A stretch of DNA of 64,000 bases. Origin: an uncultured Robinsoniella sp. (GTDB taxonomy: Bacteria; Bacillota; Clostridia; Lachnospirales; Lachnospiraceae). How positions within the stretch are numbered: position 1 is the first letter of the stretch; every line of letters starts with the position of its first letter. Location of the stretch: positions 1 through 64,000 of the forward strand of contig UQCR01000017.1 in assembly GCA_900539655.1 (NCBI GenBank), given 5' to 3'. The notes under the pieces are model-generated. The model saw nothing but the letters and a program-made list of their open reading frames with translations. It made no database searches and was not told the origin of the DNA. Below are positions 24,705-34,523 of the stretch, in pieces. A program made the position numbers and the translations under genes.

Positions 24705-25436
24705 TTATTCCTGCGTAATCTTCCCCTCCCACCTGCAAAACCACAGAATCGAAAATGCCAATACAGCGGAAGTTATGATTATTAAGGATATTACGCCATA
24801 AAAAACCGGTCTGCCGGAATATTCAAAGTAGTTTTCCAAAAACCGAATTCCCCATTCCCAGGGAATTAGCGGCCAAATTTTATCCCCAATTGCATTTTCA
24901 AAAAAACCGGCAAAAATTGTACCTGATATTCCAAACAAAACAGAAATACTGGAACCATACCGAAAAGCAATAGGTAAATGTATGAAATATACAAACAAGT
25001 TGCTAAATAAAAAAATAGAAATAATAATTAAGCATGATCCTAAATTTATGGAGCTGATATTCAGAATCAAACCGGCTCCCACATAGAAGCACAGTACATA
25101 TATTATCATACTTACGGCTGAAAAAAAAAGCAGAAAAAGCAATTTCCCCAGATATACGCTGCTTCTGGACTCCACTAGCCCCAGTGCATTTTGCATTCCG
25201 TTTATATTCCTGTCCAGATTAGTAAAGATTGGTACAACGATACTGACAAAAATCGGGTAACCAATCTGTAATAAAACAAAAAACATCCTCACATCCGATA
25301 TAATACGGTATCCGGCAGAAGCATAATACGCTAAAAATAAAGTTGTAACCACTATAGGCGGTAACACGTGCATTAAAATAACCGGAGTTCGTTTGATTTT
25401 GGTAAAGTTAGAAAGAAACTCCCTCATTATGGTCAT
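24705..25436 (-). CDS. Lantibiotic-protection ABC transporter permease, second subunit (CprC/MutG-like)
   Basis: 243 residues with about six membrane helices, starting MTIMREFLSNFTKIKRTPVI. The layout (short basic N-terminus, first helix, long loop with NGMQNALGLVESR, then clustered helices) is that of EpiG/MutG/CprC permeases. The ATG at 25436 overlaps the TGA of the preceding permease (ATGA), so coupling sets the start; the frame extends further upstream only inside that gene. With its partner it forms the channel of an exporter or flippase that removes peptide antibiotics from the membrane. Confidence 0.82.
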   Translation of the reverse strand: MTIMREFLSNFTKIKRTPVILMHVLPPIVVTTLFLAYYASAGYRIISDVRMFFVLLQIGYPIFVSIVVPIFTNLDRNINGMQNALGLVESRSSVYLGKLLFLLFFSAVSMIIYVLCFYVGAGLILNISSINLGSCLIIISIFLFSNLFVYFIHLPIAFRYGSSISVLFGISGTIFAGFFENAIGDKIWPLIPWEWGIRFLENYFEYSGRPVFYGVISLIIITSAVLAFSILWFCRWEGKITQE

Positions 25437-26197
25437 TTGCGATACACCTGCTTTCCATACCACCGGGAAAAGAAGTGTGTTACAACCACCGCCCCAAGCA
25501 AGGATATCAAAACTAACAGCAAGCAGGCGCCGGGACTTAAGATCCATCTTGAACCAGACTCTATCAACATCCCGTTTGGCAAAACTCCAAAAAAGGTAAC
25601 CATAAACCTCGCCGTCCAGCTATAAGGGAAAATCCAAAACAAAGGCGTCAAAGAAAAGAACAGGCCGCTCAACGCACTGGTAAATAAGTTTATAATCATA
25701 GTTGCAGCAAATCCGGTCTTTTGAACCAAAAATAAACAGAACGGGATCTGCCATAACAGAGAAAGCCACAATAAGAAGTATGCCAGAATATAATAGCCGG
25801 CATAACCGATGGCTGCAGCCGATATACCTGACCGTATGGATTCAGAGATCACCGTAATAAAAGCCAGCACTAAGGACACGATCAATAGATGTAACGCTAT
25901 CAAAATTGTTTTAGCAATAAATGTCTTCTTCAAGTTGATGGGCAGACTGTAAAGTGTCCGGTAATTGTGTTTTTGATCCTTATTGTTCACTAAATGGCAT
26001 AAAATTACAATCGACAGAGAGGCTAGAGGCATACACCAGTTGCAAACGACAGAGCTTGAAAACCCACCTAACCCTATACCGATAAATATAAATATAACCG
26101 ATACTAAAATTAACGCTATGGGAATAAACAGAATAAGCTTCCGAAACAGGGACCGTTTGAATTTCAGGTTTTCTACTTCTAAATATGTTCGTATCAT
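25433..26197 (-). CDS. Lantibiotic-protection ABC transporter permease, first subunit (CprB/MutE-like)
   Basis: 254 residues and about six membrane helices. It begins MIRTYLEVENLKFKRSLFRK, and the NKDQKHNYRTLYSLPINLKKTFIAK loop after helix 2 is characteristic of the MutE/EpiE family. It overlaps the ATPase gene by 4 nt and the next permease by 4 nt, the tight packing seen in immunity and Cpr loci. Confidence 0.82.
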   Translation of the reverse strand: MIRTYLEVENLKFKRSLFRKLILFIPIALILVSVIFIFIGIGLGGFSSSVVCNWCMPLASLSIVILCHLVNNKDQKHNYRTLYSLPINLKKTFIAKTILIALHLLIVSLVLAFITVISESIRSGISAAAIGYAGYYILAYFLLWLSLLWQIPFCLFLVQKTGFAATMIINLFTSALSGLFFSLTPLFWIFPYSWTARFMVTFFGVLPNGMLIESGSRWILSPGACLLLVLISLLGAVVVTHFFSRWYGKQVYRK

Positions 26198-26898
26198 TGA
26201 GACTCACGCTCCTTTCTGACGATGTTCATAAACAATTCTTCCAGATTTTCATCTGCATCAATTTGATCCTGATAGAGAAGCGATCCATTGTATATGATTC
26301 CTATGTCATCGGCAACCTGTTGTACCTCGCTTAAAATATGGCTTGATATAATTACAGATATCCCGGACTCCACAAAAGCTGCTATCATTTCCCTTAATTC
26401 TTCAATACCAAAGGGGTCTAACCCGTTTGTGGGTTCATCTAAAACTAACAGCTCGGGATCGTTAAGCAGGGCTAATGCTATTCCCAGCCTCTGTTTCATT
26501 CCCAGTGAAAAATCGAATGCCTTTTTATTTCCGGTATCCGCTAAGTCCATTCTCTTTAAAACTTCATGGCATTTATCCACCTCAATCCCCAGAAGATCAG
26601 CCCTCACTTTTAAATTTTCAAAAGCTGTTAAATTCTCATACAGCGGCGGTGACTCTATCAATGAACCGATCTTCAATAAATCTTTCCGGGTCCAGGGATG
26701 ATTGTCAAATAATATTTTACCTGAGGTGGATCTGATATTTCCGGTAATCATCTTTAAAAGTGTTGATTTACCGGCTCCATTTGGTCCCAGTAAACCATAG
26801 ACAGTATTTTTTCTTACAGACATCGATAACTCTTTAATTGCATAGGTCTTTTTAAATTTTTTAGAAACATTGATCGTTTTAATGATATACTCATTCAT
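26194..26898 (-). CDS. Lantibiotic-protection ABC transporter ATPase (CprA/MutF-like)
   Basis: 234 residues from MNEYIIKTINVSKKF. Walker A is GLLGPNGAGKSTLLK and the Q-loop lies in IGSLIESPPLYENLTAFENL. The signature is FSLGMKQRLGIALAL, where LSGGQ is replaced by SLGMKQ as in BcrA/CprA-type subfamilies. Walker B is LLVLDEPTNGLDPFGI. GGAGG lies 8 nt before the ATG at 26898; the 55-codon upstream extension is not family-like and was rejected. It is the first gene of the ABC-RR-HK module. No lantibiotic precursor or modification gene is present, so self-immunity is unlikely and resistance to peptides from other organisms or the host is favoured. Confidence 0.88.
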   Translation of the reverse strand: MNEYIIKTINVSKKFKKTYAIKELSMSVRKNTVYGLLGPNGAGKSTLLKMITGNIRSTSGKILFDNHPWTRKDLLKIGSLIESPPLYENLTAFENLKVRADLLGIEVDKCHEVLKRMDLADTGNKKAFDFSLGMKQRLGIALALLNDPELLVLDEPTNGLDPFGIEELREMIAAFVESGISVIISSHILSEVQQVADDIGIIYNGSLLYQDQIDADENLEELFMNIVRKERESQ

Positions 26899-27037
26899 CT
26901 TATTTTCCTCCATTTTACATAGTTGATAACAGAAACCTAAAAGCAGCCAGCCGGGTAGCTTGAAACTATGGTAACAGCCAATTTTAAGGATTTTATAAAG
27001 AAGAATTCGTTTACTAAAAAATTTATCTGCAGCACCC

Positions 27038-27074
27038 ATAAAAAAACTACCCTGTTCCATCAAACAGGGTAGTT
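27038..27074 (-). terminator. Terminator of the beta-galactosidase operon
   Basis: 12-bp perfect stem (27045-27056 with 27063-27074), 6-nt loop, and a TTTTTTT tract on the minus strand, 26 nt after the lacZ stop. Confidence 0.9.
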
Positions 27075-27099
27075 CGTATATGATCCAAAACGGACTGTT

Positions 27100-30000
27100 T
27101 TACTTTGATAAATGCTCTTTCACGGCAAATTTTAAAGTAAGCGGTTCTTTTGCATCAATTAAATATTCATCATGAACGGGTGCGCCCCAGCTGTCATCTC
27201 CTCCTACACCCATCTGTTTGGCAATCAGGCGGACCCATGTATAATTTACTGGCGGAAGTTCGTATATATGCATGGCATTCTCCAGCTCATAAGCGCTGTA
27301 TGGCAGAACACTGCACTCAAAATCTCCTTCCAGTGCTATAAATTCAAGTCCTTCCTCATGCTCATCAGTTACGTTTATCCAACTCACTCCGGTTCGGTTC
27401 CCACACTCCTGGGGAATCAGATACGGAGTCAGATTCTGTTTGGGGGTTGTCTGATAGACACCCTTTTTGGCACCTGCTTTTCGGTCCATGTAGTTTTCCA
27501 TGGGTCCGTTACCAAAATAGGATACCTGGTTCAGCCTGCTTTTCAACTTAAAATCTATTCCAAAAAGTGGAAGCGTCGGCATTTGATCCACGCCGGGATA
27601 GGCTGCCTCAACTTCCAGCACTCCGTCTGCATACATGGTATATGTTACGCTTGAAGTAAATTTCGGAATACTTCCGGCTTCATAAAGAAACGTAAAAGAT
27701 ACCTTTTCATCACACTCTTCCATTTGGAATCTGTCACTTAAATACCGCTGTCCCAGACTTGCTGCCTGCCACTGGCTCAACAATGCTTCTGCCTTCATTC
27801 CACTGTCATTATCTGTGGCTGCCCTCCAGTAAGACAGCTTTGGTACCCGGGTTATATATTCTCTGCCGCTGTATACCAGTGAAATAATTCCGCCTTCCTG
27901 CTTGGAGAACATGGCAAAACAGGTTTCCGTACGGACTCCTATATTAACATCACCATGGATCACTTCTATTATTTTCCCGGTATGCCGGCAGTTACCATCT
28001 CTCGTTTCCTCGGCATGATTCCGGCTGTCCGGCTGTTTCGTTTCTTTAACGCTAAGTCTGTGGCTTACTTTATTCTTCACCTTAACAGTCTCCTGTCCAA
28101 ATGCAACCTCATACCCCGCGCTTTCCCAAAGCGTATCCTCTGCCAGCACCATGGATACCGTAAGGCAGTATTCTCCCGGTTCCTCCGGGACTTCATGACC
28201 AAACGCAAGACTGGTCTTCTGTCCAGGCTCCAAACAAATGACCTGTTGGGATCCCGCAATGCATACTCCTTCTTTTTCCAGCCCGAACCGGAAACTGTAG
28301 ACATCCGTATTCAGGAACAGGCTCTGGTTGACAATGGTTACCTCTCCATTACAAATATGGATTTTTACATCCGCATACAGGAATTTTACCTCCTGGGCTT
28401 TGGGTGAAGGTACCCGGTCTGCAAACACTATGCCGTTAGTACAGAAGCAGTAATCCGTTGCCCGGTCATCAAAATCCCCTCCGTATGCCAGAACCTTCTT
28501 GCCGTTATCCAGAGTCTGGTAAACCGCCTGATCAATATAATCCCATATAAATCCGCCCTGATAACCCGGGTACTGATCTTCCAGCTTCGTATAAAGTTCC
28601 ATGTCTCCCAATGAATTCCCCATGGCATGCATATACTCACAGCTGATATAGGGTTTGGCAGGATTCGCTTTTAAATAATCCTCTATTTCCGCGGGCTTGG
28701 CATACATGCGGCTTTCCATGTCACTGATGTAATCGTAGTCCCGGTTCCAGAACACGCCTTCATAATGTACCAGCCTGGATGGATCTGCCTTATGGAAATA
28801 CTCACTGACAGATGCCAGTACATCCCCTGCATATGACTCATTCCCACAGGACCAGATCACAATGGATGGATGATTCTTGTCTCTTTCCAGCATAGAGATT
28901 GCCCGGTCCATTACGCATCCCCTCCATTCAGGACGGGACCCCGGCACATTCCAGGAAGGCTCACATGCCCCCATCTTCTGCCAGGAGCCATGGCTCTCCA
29001 GATTCATTTCGTCGATTAGATAGATACCATATTCATCACACAACTCATACCATCTGCTTTGGTCGGGATAGTGGCAGGTACGCACGGCATTGATATTATG
29101 CTGCTTCATAAAGCGGATATCCCAGAGCATATCCTCTTCCGTTACGCTTCTTCCTCTTTCGGGATGAAACTCATGCCGGTTTACTCCTTTAAAAATAATT
29201 CGCTTTCCATTGATGCACATGATCCCGTCAATCATTTCAAAATTACGGAATCCCACCTTTGTAGTAATGGACTCAGTCAGATGATCTGTCTCATCATAAA
29301 CCTCCATATAAAGCGTATAGAGGTTAGGAATCTCGGCACTCCATGGACAAACGGAAGGAATCTCAGCTTCAATGTCAACCACTGTTGATTTCCTGCTGGC
29401 TTCTTCATACCACACTACGTCATCAGACTTTTTAAGAAACGCCCTTATATACCCGTTCTCATCCCCCTGCATGGTCAGTCTGATATTCAGCTTACCGTCC
29501 CGATACCCGTGAATCAGCTCTCCGTTTACGAACATATCCCTTACATGAAGCTTTGGGATGCTGTAGAGGCATACATCCCGGAAGATCCCGGAGAATCTCC
29601 AGAAATCCTGGTCTTCTATCCAGCTGGCACTGCTGCGTTTATAGACTTCCACTGCTATTTTATTTATCCCCGTAGAAATGACATCAGTGATATCAAATTC
29701 CGAAGGGGTAAACGTATCTTCACTGTACCCGATGAACTCGCCGTTTACCCAAAGGTAAAAAGCAGTTTCAACCCCCTGGAAAGACAGATACATCCTGCCC
29801 TCCGGCAATTCCTCCATCAGAAACTCCTTCACATAGGAACCGGTTGGGTTGTAGCTTTTTGAAATGTGGGGCGGACGCAGGTATTCCTGTCCATCCCATG
29901 GATACATTGTATTAATATATTGGCAGCGGTCATATCCCTGAAGCTGTATATGGCCGGGAACCTGAATATCACCAAAACCGGAACAGTCATAATCCAAACG

Positions 30001-30174
30001 ATAAAAATCAACCGGACGCAGGGACGGATTTTGTGCATAACAAAATTTCCAGGTTCCATTCAGGGATATTATTGTACTCTCTCCCTTAACTTTAAATCTA
30101 TGATCCGAATGCGCCGGCTGGCGGTTAACCTGGAATACCTCCGGGTCTTCCAGCCATGCTAAATCTGCTTTCAT
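27100..30174 (-). CDS. lacZ: Beta-galactosidase, GH2 family (LacZ type)
   Basis: 1024 residues, the length of long GH2 beta-galactosidases. Domain order is sugar-binding jelly roll (~40-205), Ig-like (~208-310), TIM barrel (~312-600), second Ig-like, and C-terminal Bgal_small_N domain. The acid/base is E446 in WSCGNES, the nucleophile E513 in ISCEYMHAMGN, and IDEMNLESHG is the usual metal/substrate loop. There is no signal peptide, so it acts in the cytosol on imported galactosides. It closes an operon behind a sugar ABC transporter and a YesMN-type two-component system. AGGAGG precedes the ATG. Confidence 0.95.
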   Translation of the reverse strand: MKADLAWLEDPEVFQVNRQPAHSDHRFKVKGESTIISLNGTWKFCYAQNPSLRPVDFYRLDYDCSGFGDIQVPGHIQLQGYDRCQYINTMYPWDGQEYLRPPHISKSYNPTGSYVKEFLMEELPEGRMYLSFQGVETAFYLWVNGEFIGYSEDTFTPSEFDITDVISTGINKIAVEVYKRSSASWIEDQDFWRFSGIFRDVCLYSIPKLHVRDMFVNGELIHGYRDGKLNIRLTMQGDENGYIRAFLKKSDDVVWYEEASRKSTVVDIEAEIPSVCPWSAEIPNLYTLYMEVYDETDHLTESITTKVGFRNFEMIDGIMCINGKRIIFKGVNRHEFHPERGRSVTEEDMLWDIRFMKQHNINAVRTCHYPDQSRWYELCDEYGIYLIDEMNLESHGSWQKMGACEPSWNVPGSRPEWRGCVMDRAISMLERDKNHPSIVIWSCGNESYAGDVLASVSEYFHKADPSRLVHYEGVFWNRDYDYISDMESRMYAKPAEIEDYLKANPAKPYISCEYMHAMGNSLGDMELYTKLEDQYPGYQGGFIWDYIDQAVYQTLDNGKKVLAYGGDFDDRATDYCFCTNGIVFADRVPSPKAQEVKFLYADVKIHICNGEVTIVNQSLFLNTDVYSFRFGLEKEGVCIAGSQQVICLEPGQKTSLAFGHEVPEEPGEYCLTVSMVLAEDTLWESAGYEVAFGQETVKVKNKVSHRLSVKETKQPDSRNHAEETRDGNCRHTGKIIEVIHGDVNIGVRTETCFAMFSKQEGGIISLVYSGREYITRVPKLSYWRAATDNDSGMKAEALLSQWQAASLGQRYLSDRFQMEECDEKVSFTFLYEAGSIPKFTSSVTYTMYADGVLEVEAAYPGVDQMPTLPLFGIDFKLKSRLNQVSYFGNGPMENYMDRKAGAKKGVYQTTPKQNLTPYLIPQECGNRTGVSWINVTDEHEEGLEFIALEGDFECSVLPYSAYELENAMHIYELPPVNYTWVRLIAKQMGVGGDDSWGAPVHDEYLIDAKEPLTLKFAVKEHLSK

Positions 30175-30218
30175 TACAATTTCCTCCTTATTTTCAACTT
30201 ATTCTTACATGTCTTATA

Positions 30219-31979
30219 TTAAACGGCTGCCGGGTCATTTTTGACCGGCAGTTTGATAATCACAGTGGTTCCTTCTTTTTCCTGGCTGAGGATATTTAAC
30301 CCATAATCTGCACCGTACAGAAGTTTTAGACGGTCATCCACATTATTAATTCCTATGCCGGAAAAATGCTCTGATTTATCGTGTCCGCTTGAAAGGCTTA
30401 ATACCCGGCTTTTCTTCATGCCCACGCCGTCATCGGCAATCTCGATATTCAGATCACTCTCCACTTTTCGGATACATACCGTAATATTTCCATTTCTGCC
30501 TGACGGAAAGGCATGGAAAAATGCATTTTCTATAAACGGCTGTAGTAACATCTTTGGAATCATGCAATCCATGCATTCCTCCATAACATCATATGCAACC
30601 TGAACCTGATCACCGTACCTGGTCTGGTTAATCAGGACGTAATTTCTCAGATTCTCAATTTCCTGTTCAATGGTGATGCATTCACTGGTATCGCTGATGG
30701 TATTTCGAAGAAGCTTTATAAATGCATCAATAGTCTGGGAGGATTTTCCTGCATCCCCCTGCCAGATCAGCCATTTTATACTTGCAAGGGTATTATAGAT
30801 ATAGTGGGGATTAATCTGCATCTGAAGTGCCTTGATCTCCGATCTCCGCTTTTCCTCCTGGGTGCGCATAAGTTCCTCAATATACCGTTTCAGGTCATCC
30901 AGCATAAAATTGTAGGTGGTCGCCAGTTCCCTGATCTCTTCCGTTCCCTTTACCTCCATATACTGCCCGAAATCCCCTTTTCTTATCTCGGACATTTTCC
31001 CCGCCATAATGGAAAGGGGACGGGTAATCTGTCTGGTAATGGTTGTAATGAATATAAGTACCACACATGCAATTCCCAGGCAGATCAAAGCCATCTGCCC
31101 AATATTGTACTGATTATCAAGAGCCTTTGCATTGTCAATAACTCCATAAATAGAATATCCGAAGTAAGGCAGCCTTGACTTTAAAATGGTATATACCTTT
31201 TTATTATCTTTAAAGTTGCTGCGCAGATATTGTTCATCCTTACCAGTTACCCACTCTTTATCCAGGATATTGCCAATGGATTCACTTCTATTGGAAGATA
31301 CTACCCTGTGAACGCTGTCTGTCAGATAGAAATCCGTAGTGTCACCGGTAAAATAATCATAGTAGTCCTTAATGTCCCGCTCCCGCATGGTAAAATAAAC
31401 AATGGCATAAGGCTTGCTGCTTTCCAGATAGGTAAGGGCTTTTGCCCCGATCAAAGCCTGTCCTCCTATGGACGTAGATGTCAGCCCATTATCAAAGTAC
31501 TGGTATTGTAAGGTCTTTGGATTTTCCAGCGCCCGTTTCGACAGCTCATTATCCATAATCTCACTTACAGGTGTCGTAATATTTTCCTGCTGGTTGATAT
31601 AACTTTTGCCGGTTATCCCAATTATCATTACACTTGCATCCGATAAATCGGAACCCAGCGCCTGCTTCAAATCTCTCTGCATCTGATAAACTGTCTGAAA
31701 TTCACTTTTTTTATCCATCTCCTGATCGTCGAAATACCGTCGGAATGCCCAGCTGGAATCAATTGATGCCGACACCTTCATGAATTTCTCATGACAGTCG
31801 TTTAATTCTTTTTCTACCTGCCTGAAGACTCTCTCCTGGGATTTACCATATGTATCAATAAATATATTTTCGGACAGATGGATGACAAATGCCGACACGG
31901 CAAAGGAAACAAACACAATGCCCAGAATCACTGTACATAAAATCTTGACCACCGTACTATTCAGATGCAGTTTCTTCAT
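30219..31979 (-). CDS. YesM-family sensor histidine kinase
   Basis: 586 residues from MKKLHLNSTVV. Membrane spans at ~12-32 and ~285-305 bracket a ~250-residue extracellular sensor. A HAMP domain follows (ITRQITRPLSIMAGKM). The His_kinase domain has phosphoacceptor His in MQINPHYIYNTLASIKW, N-box IPKMLLQPFIENAFFHAF and G-box IADDGVGM. The start at 31979 has GGAGAGGTGA upstream; the longer frame runs into the regulator gene. It pairs with the YesN-type regulator 7 nt upstream. Kinases of this type sense sugars or binding-protein complexes and switch on the linked transporter. Confidence 0.9.
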   Translation of the reverse strand: MKKLHLNSTVVKILCTVILGIVFVSFAVSAFVIHLSENIFIDTYGKSQERVFRQVEKELNDCHEKFMKVSASIDSSWAFRRYFDDQEMDKKSEFQTVYQMQRDLKQALGSDLSDASVMIIGITGKSYINQQENITTPVSEIMDNELSKRALENPKTLQYQYFDNGLTSTSIGGQALIGAKALTYLESSKPYAIVYFTMRERDIKDYYDYFTGDTTDFYLTDSVHRVVSSNRSESIGNILDKEWVTGKDEQYLRSNFKDNKKVYTILKSRLPYFGYSIYGVIDNAKALDNQYNIGQMALICLGIACVVLIFITTITRQITRPLSIMAGKMSEIRKGDFGQYMEVKGTEEIRELATTYNFMLDDLKRYIEELMRTQEEKRRSEIKALQMQINPHYIYNTLASIKWLIWQGDAGKSSQTIDAFIKLLRNTISDTSECITIEQEIENLRNYVLINQTRYGDQVQVAYDVMEECMDCMIPKMLLQPFIENAFFHAFPSGRNGNITVCIRKVESDLNIEIADDGVGMKKSRVLSLSSGHDKSEHFSGIGINNVDDRLKLLYGADYGLNILSQEKEGTTVIIKLPVKNDPAAV

Positions 31980-31986
31980 TTGGAAA

Positions 31987-33516
31987 TCACCTCTCCTGTC
32001 TGTGGCTCCGCCGCCATGTGGACGGTGTATCACCCGTTACTTTTTTAAATACCCTGCAGAAATAACTTGGATCAGAATACCCCACCTCATTGCTTACCTG
32101 GGAGATACTCAGGTCTTTTTCCCGCAAAAGCCTGCAGGATTGTTTAATGCGGATACTGTTGACATATTCACTGAAACCGGCTTCCATATGCTGGTTGAAA
32201 TAGGCGGAAAGGTAATAATAATTAAAGTTGAATACCTTTGCAATTTCCGCCAGGTCCAGATCCTGTGTATAGTTTTGGGCTATATACTGGAGAATCTGCC
32301 GGATTCGGTAATCATCTTCCGGTGTCCCCTCAATCAATTCCCGATTTAATTCCTGCCGTATCTCATTTAGGACGTCGCTAAATTCTTCCACGTAAACCGT
32401 ATTATCTATTTCTTTAAAATAACGGTAGCGCAGCTCTTCTTTTTTGTTACGGCTCATATCCATTGCATCAATCAGGCTGAATATCATATTTTTAATCTGG
32501 TTCTTAAACCGGAATTCCTCCATGCAGGCCTTCATCCCCTCACAGGCATAGCCATACAGTAAATCCAGTGCCTCCCGGTACCTCTTTTCATCCAGATATT
32601 TAGAAAACCAGTTAAAATCAAATTTCGGCATTTGAACAGCCGCCTTTTTTTCTTCTATAACCCGCAGATTTATACCCTGGTAATAAAAAGCTTTATCTGT
32701 CTCCGGTAATATTACACCTTCATAAATTTCCTTAATCATAGAACGAGTGGAAAATTCCTGGCTCAGCACACCATAGATCCGGCTATGGAATACTGTCATC
32801 TGCGCCGTCATCTTATCCATAAATTCTACTGCCTCATCCCTGTCCCCTGCCCGGAAGTTAAGTATCACACAGAGAATTTCTTCACGAAGGAGCACCGCAA
32901 TATATGCATATTTGCAATCCTTCATATAATCCATTATTTTTTCATACAGAATAGAAGAAATATCCTGACCGTTTACATTTCTCTGGCGGATACACATGCC
33001 AAAGACGCGGTAAAAAGTATAAGGAAAACGCTCTACGATTTCAGGCCCTGCAAACTCCTCTGACTTACCCATCAGATAGTCTTCCAGGCTTTTCTCAAGG
33101 CTTATTCCCTCTTCTTTCATCAGGATCATTCCTGGTATCCTCATTGCTGTTGTCTTTAAAATCCCAAGCAGTTCCTGGGGATTTAAAGTGGGTTTTAGAA
33201 CATAGTCAACAGCTCCATTTTGCAGAGCGCCTTTTACATAATTAAAATTATCATAACTGCTGAGAATTATAATCTGGATTTCCGGATAAATTTTCTGAAC
33301 CACCTTAGAAAAATCAACCCCATCCATTTGAGGCATTACAATATCGCATAGTACGATATGGGGACGCAGGCTCACCAGAAGCTCAAGCCCCTCTTTGCCG
33401 TTTGCAGCCTCCCCTACTATCTGAAAGCCCTGCCTTTCCCAGTCCACCATATGCTTAATTCCCTGACGCATTATATATTCATCGTCTATAATTAAGATTC
33501 TGCAATAATCATTCAC
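31987..33516 (-). CDS. YesN-family response regulator with AraC-type DNA-binding domain
   Basis: 509 residues. The receiver (~1-120) has DDEY near the N-terminus, phospho-Asp in HIVLCDIVMPQMDG and Lys in DYVLKPTL. A ~270-residue linker domain follows. The C-terminal AraC pair of helix-turn-helix motifs includes DLAEIAKVFNFNYYYLSAYFNQ and SISQVSNEVGYSDPSYFCRVFKK. The GTG at 33516 has GGGGGGAAAG ~5 nt upstream and starts the receiver correctly; a TTG 12 codons further upstream is less likely. It probably activates the operon promoter ahead of the binding-protein gene. Confidence 0.88.
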   Translation of the reverse strand: MNDYCRILIIDDEYIMRQGIKHMVDWERQGFQIVGEAANGKEGLELLVSLRPHIVLCDIVMPQMDGVDFSKVVQKIYPEIQIIILSSYDNFNYVKGALQNGAVDYVLKPTLNPQELLGILKTTAMRIPGMILMKEEGISLEKSLEDYLMGKSEEFAGPEIVERFPYTFYRVFGMCIRQRNVNGQDISSILYEKIMDYMKDCKYAYIAVLLREEILCVILNFRAGDRDEAVEFMDKMTAQMTVFHSRIYGVLSQEFSTRSMIKEIYEGVILPETDKAFYYQGINLRVIEEKKAAVQMPKFDFNWFSKYLDEKRYREALDLLYGYACEGMKACMEEFRFKNQIKNMIFSLIDAMDMSRNKKEELRYRYFKEIDNTVYVEEFSDVLNEIRQELNRELIEGTPEDDYRIRQILQYIAQNYTQDLDLAEIAKVFNFNYYYLSAYFNQHMEAGFSEYVNSIRIKQSCRLLREKDLSISQVSNEVGYSDPSYFCRVFKKVTGDTPSTWRRSHRQER

Positions 33517-33680
33517 ACTCTTTCCCCCCTGTAAATGAAAGCGCCCTCCCAATCAGTAATATAACAGGATGACGCTACCATATTTATTCAAAACTATTTA
33601 GTTTCAGTATAATATATAAAACCATAAAAATGAATATTAATTTATCTGATTTTATTTAATGGAGAATAGAAATGACCCGA

Positions 33681-34523
33681 TCAGCCTTTTACCGAACCTG
33701 TCATACCGGCTACAAACTGTTTCTGCATCAGGAAGAAAATCAATGCGGTAGGAATCGTTGCTATGACAACTGCGGTCATCATCATTCCGTAATCAGGCGT
33801 ATAAGAGGAACCCATTGCAGAAATGATCAGCGGCAGCGTTCTGTTCTCACCTTTTAAGGCAATCAACGGCCAGAGATAATTGTTCCAGCTTGACATAAAG
33901 GTTACTACTACTGCGGCTGCATAAGTAGATTTCATGGTTGGCATATATATTTTTGTAAAGATGCCCATTTCACCCAGTCCATCTATCCTGGCTGCCTCAA
34001 CCAGTTCCTTTGGAAATGTCTTGGTATTCTGGCGGAAAAAGAATATCAGGAAGGCCGTTGCCACTGCAATGATAATAACCGACCCGGAAGTATTAAGTGC
34101 CAGGAATTTCAATACCGGAATATTTTTGAAATTAGAAAACAAACGGAATAACGGAACCATAAGCGCTGCAAAGGGAACCATCATGGACAGGAGGATAAAA
34201 TTAAAGATCCGGTCCCTTACTTTTGACTTGTATATCTCAAATGCATATCCCGCTGCCGACGATACAACCATTGCAACTGCAGTGGTTACGACTGCAATAA
34301 TGAGAGAGTTTTTAAAAGACGTTAAGTAATTCAAATCCGATTGAAGCACTGCTTTTAAGTTTTCAAAAAAATATCCGCCGGGCATCAAGGTTCCTTTTGT
34401 AACATCCACCGATTTATTGGTTGCTGCTATAATCATCCAAAAGAACGGGAAAATGGATACTACTGACAAAATGCTGAGAATTACATATTCTATACTTCTG
34501 ATTACCTTTGATCTTCTACTCAT
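33681..34523 (-). CDS. Carbohydrate ABC transporter permease, MalG type
   Basis: 280 residues with six membrane helices. The EAA loop, which docks the ATPase, reads EAARIDGLGEMGIFTKIYMPTMKS. The C-terminus ends FVAGMTGSVKG, a common MalG-type ending. It overlaps the MalF-type gene by 4 nt. No ATPase gene is in the operon; the UgpC-type protein at 4.5 kb is a plausible partner. Confidence 0.92.
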   Translation of the reverse strand: MSRRSKVIRSIEYVILSILSVVSIFPFFWMIIAATNKSVDVTKGTLMPGGYFFENLKAVLQSDLNYLTSFKNSLIIAVVTTAVAMVVSSAAGYAFEIYKSKVRDRIFNFILLSMMVPFAALMVPLFRLFSNFKNIPVLKFLALNTSGSVIIIAVATAFLIFFFRQNTKTFPKELVEAARIDGLGEMGIFTKIYMPTMKSTYAAAVVVTFMSSWNNYLWPLIALKGENRTLPLIISAMGSSYTPDYGMMMTAVVIATIPTALIFFLMQKQFVAGMTGSVKG

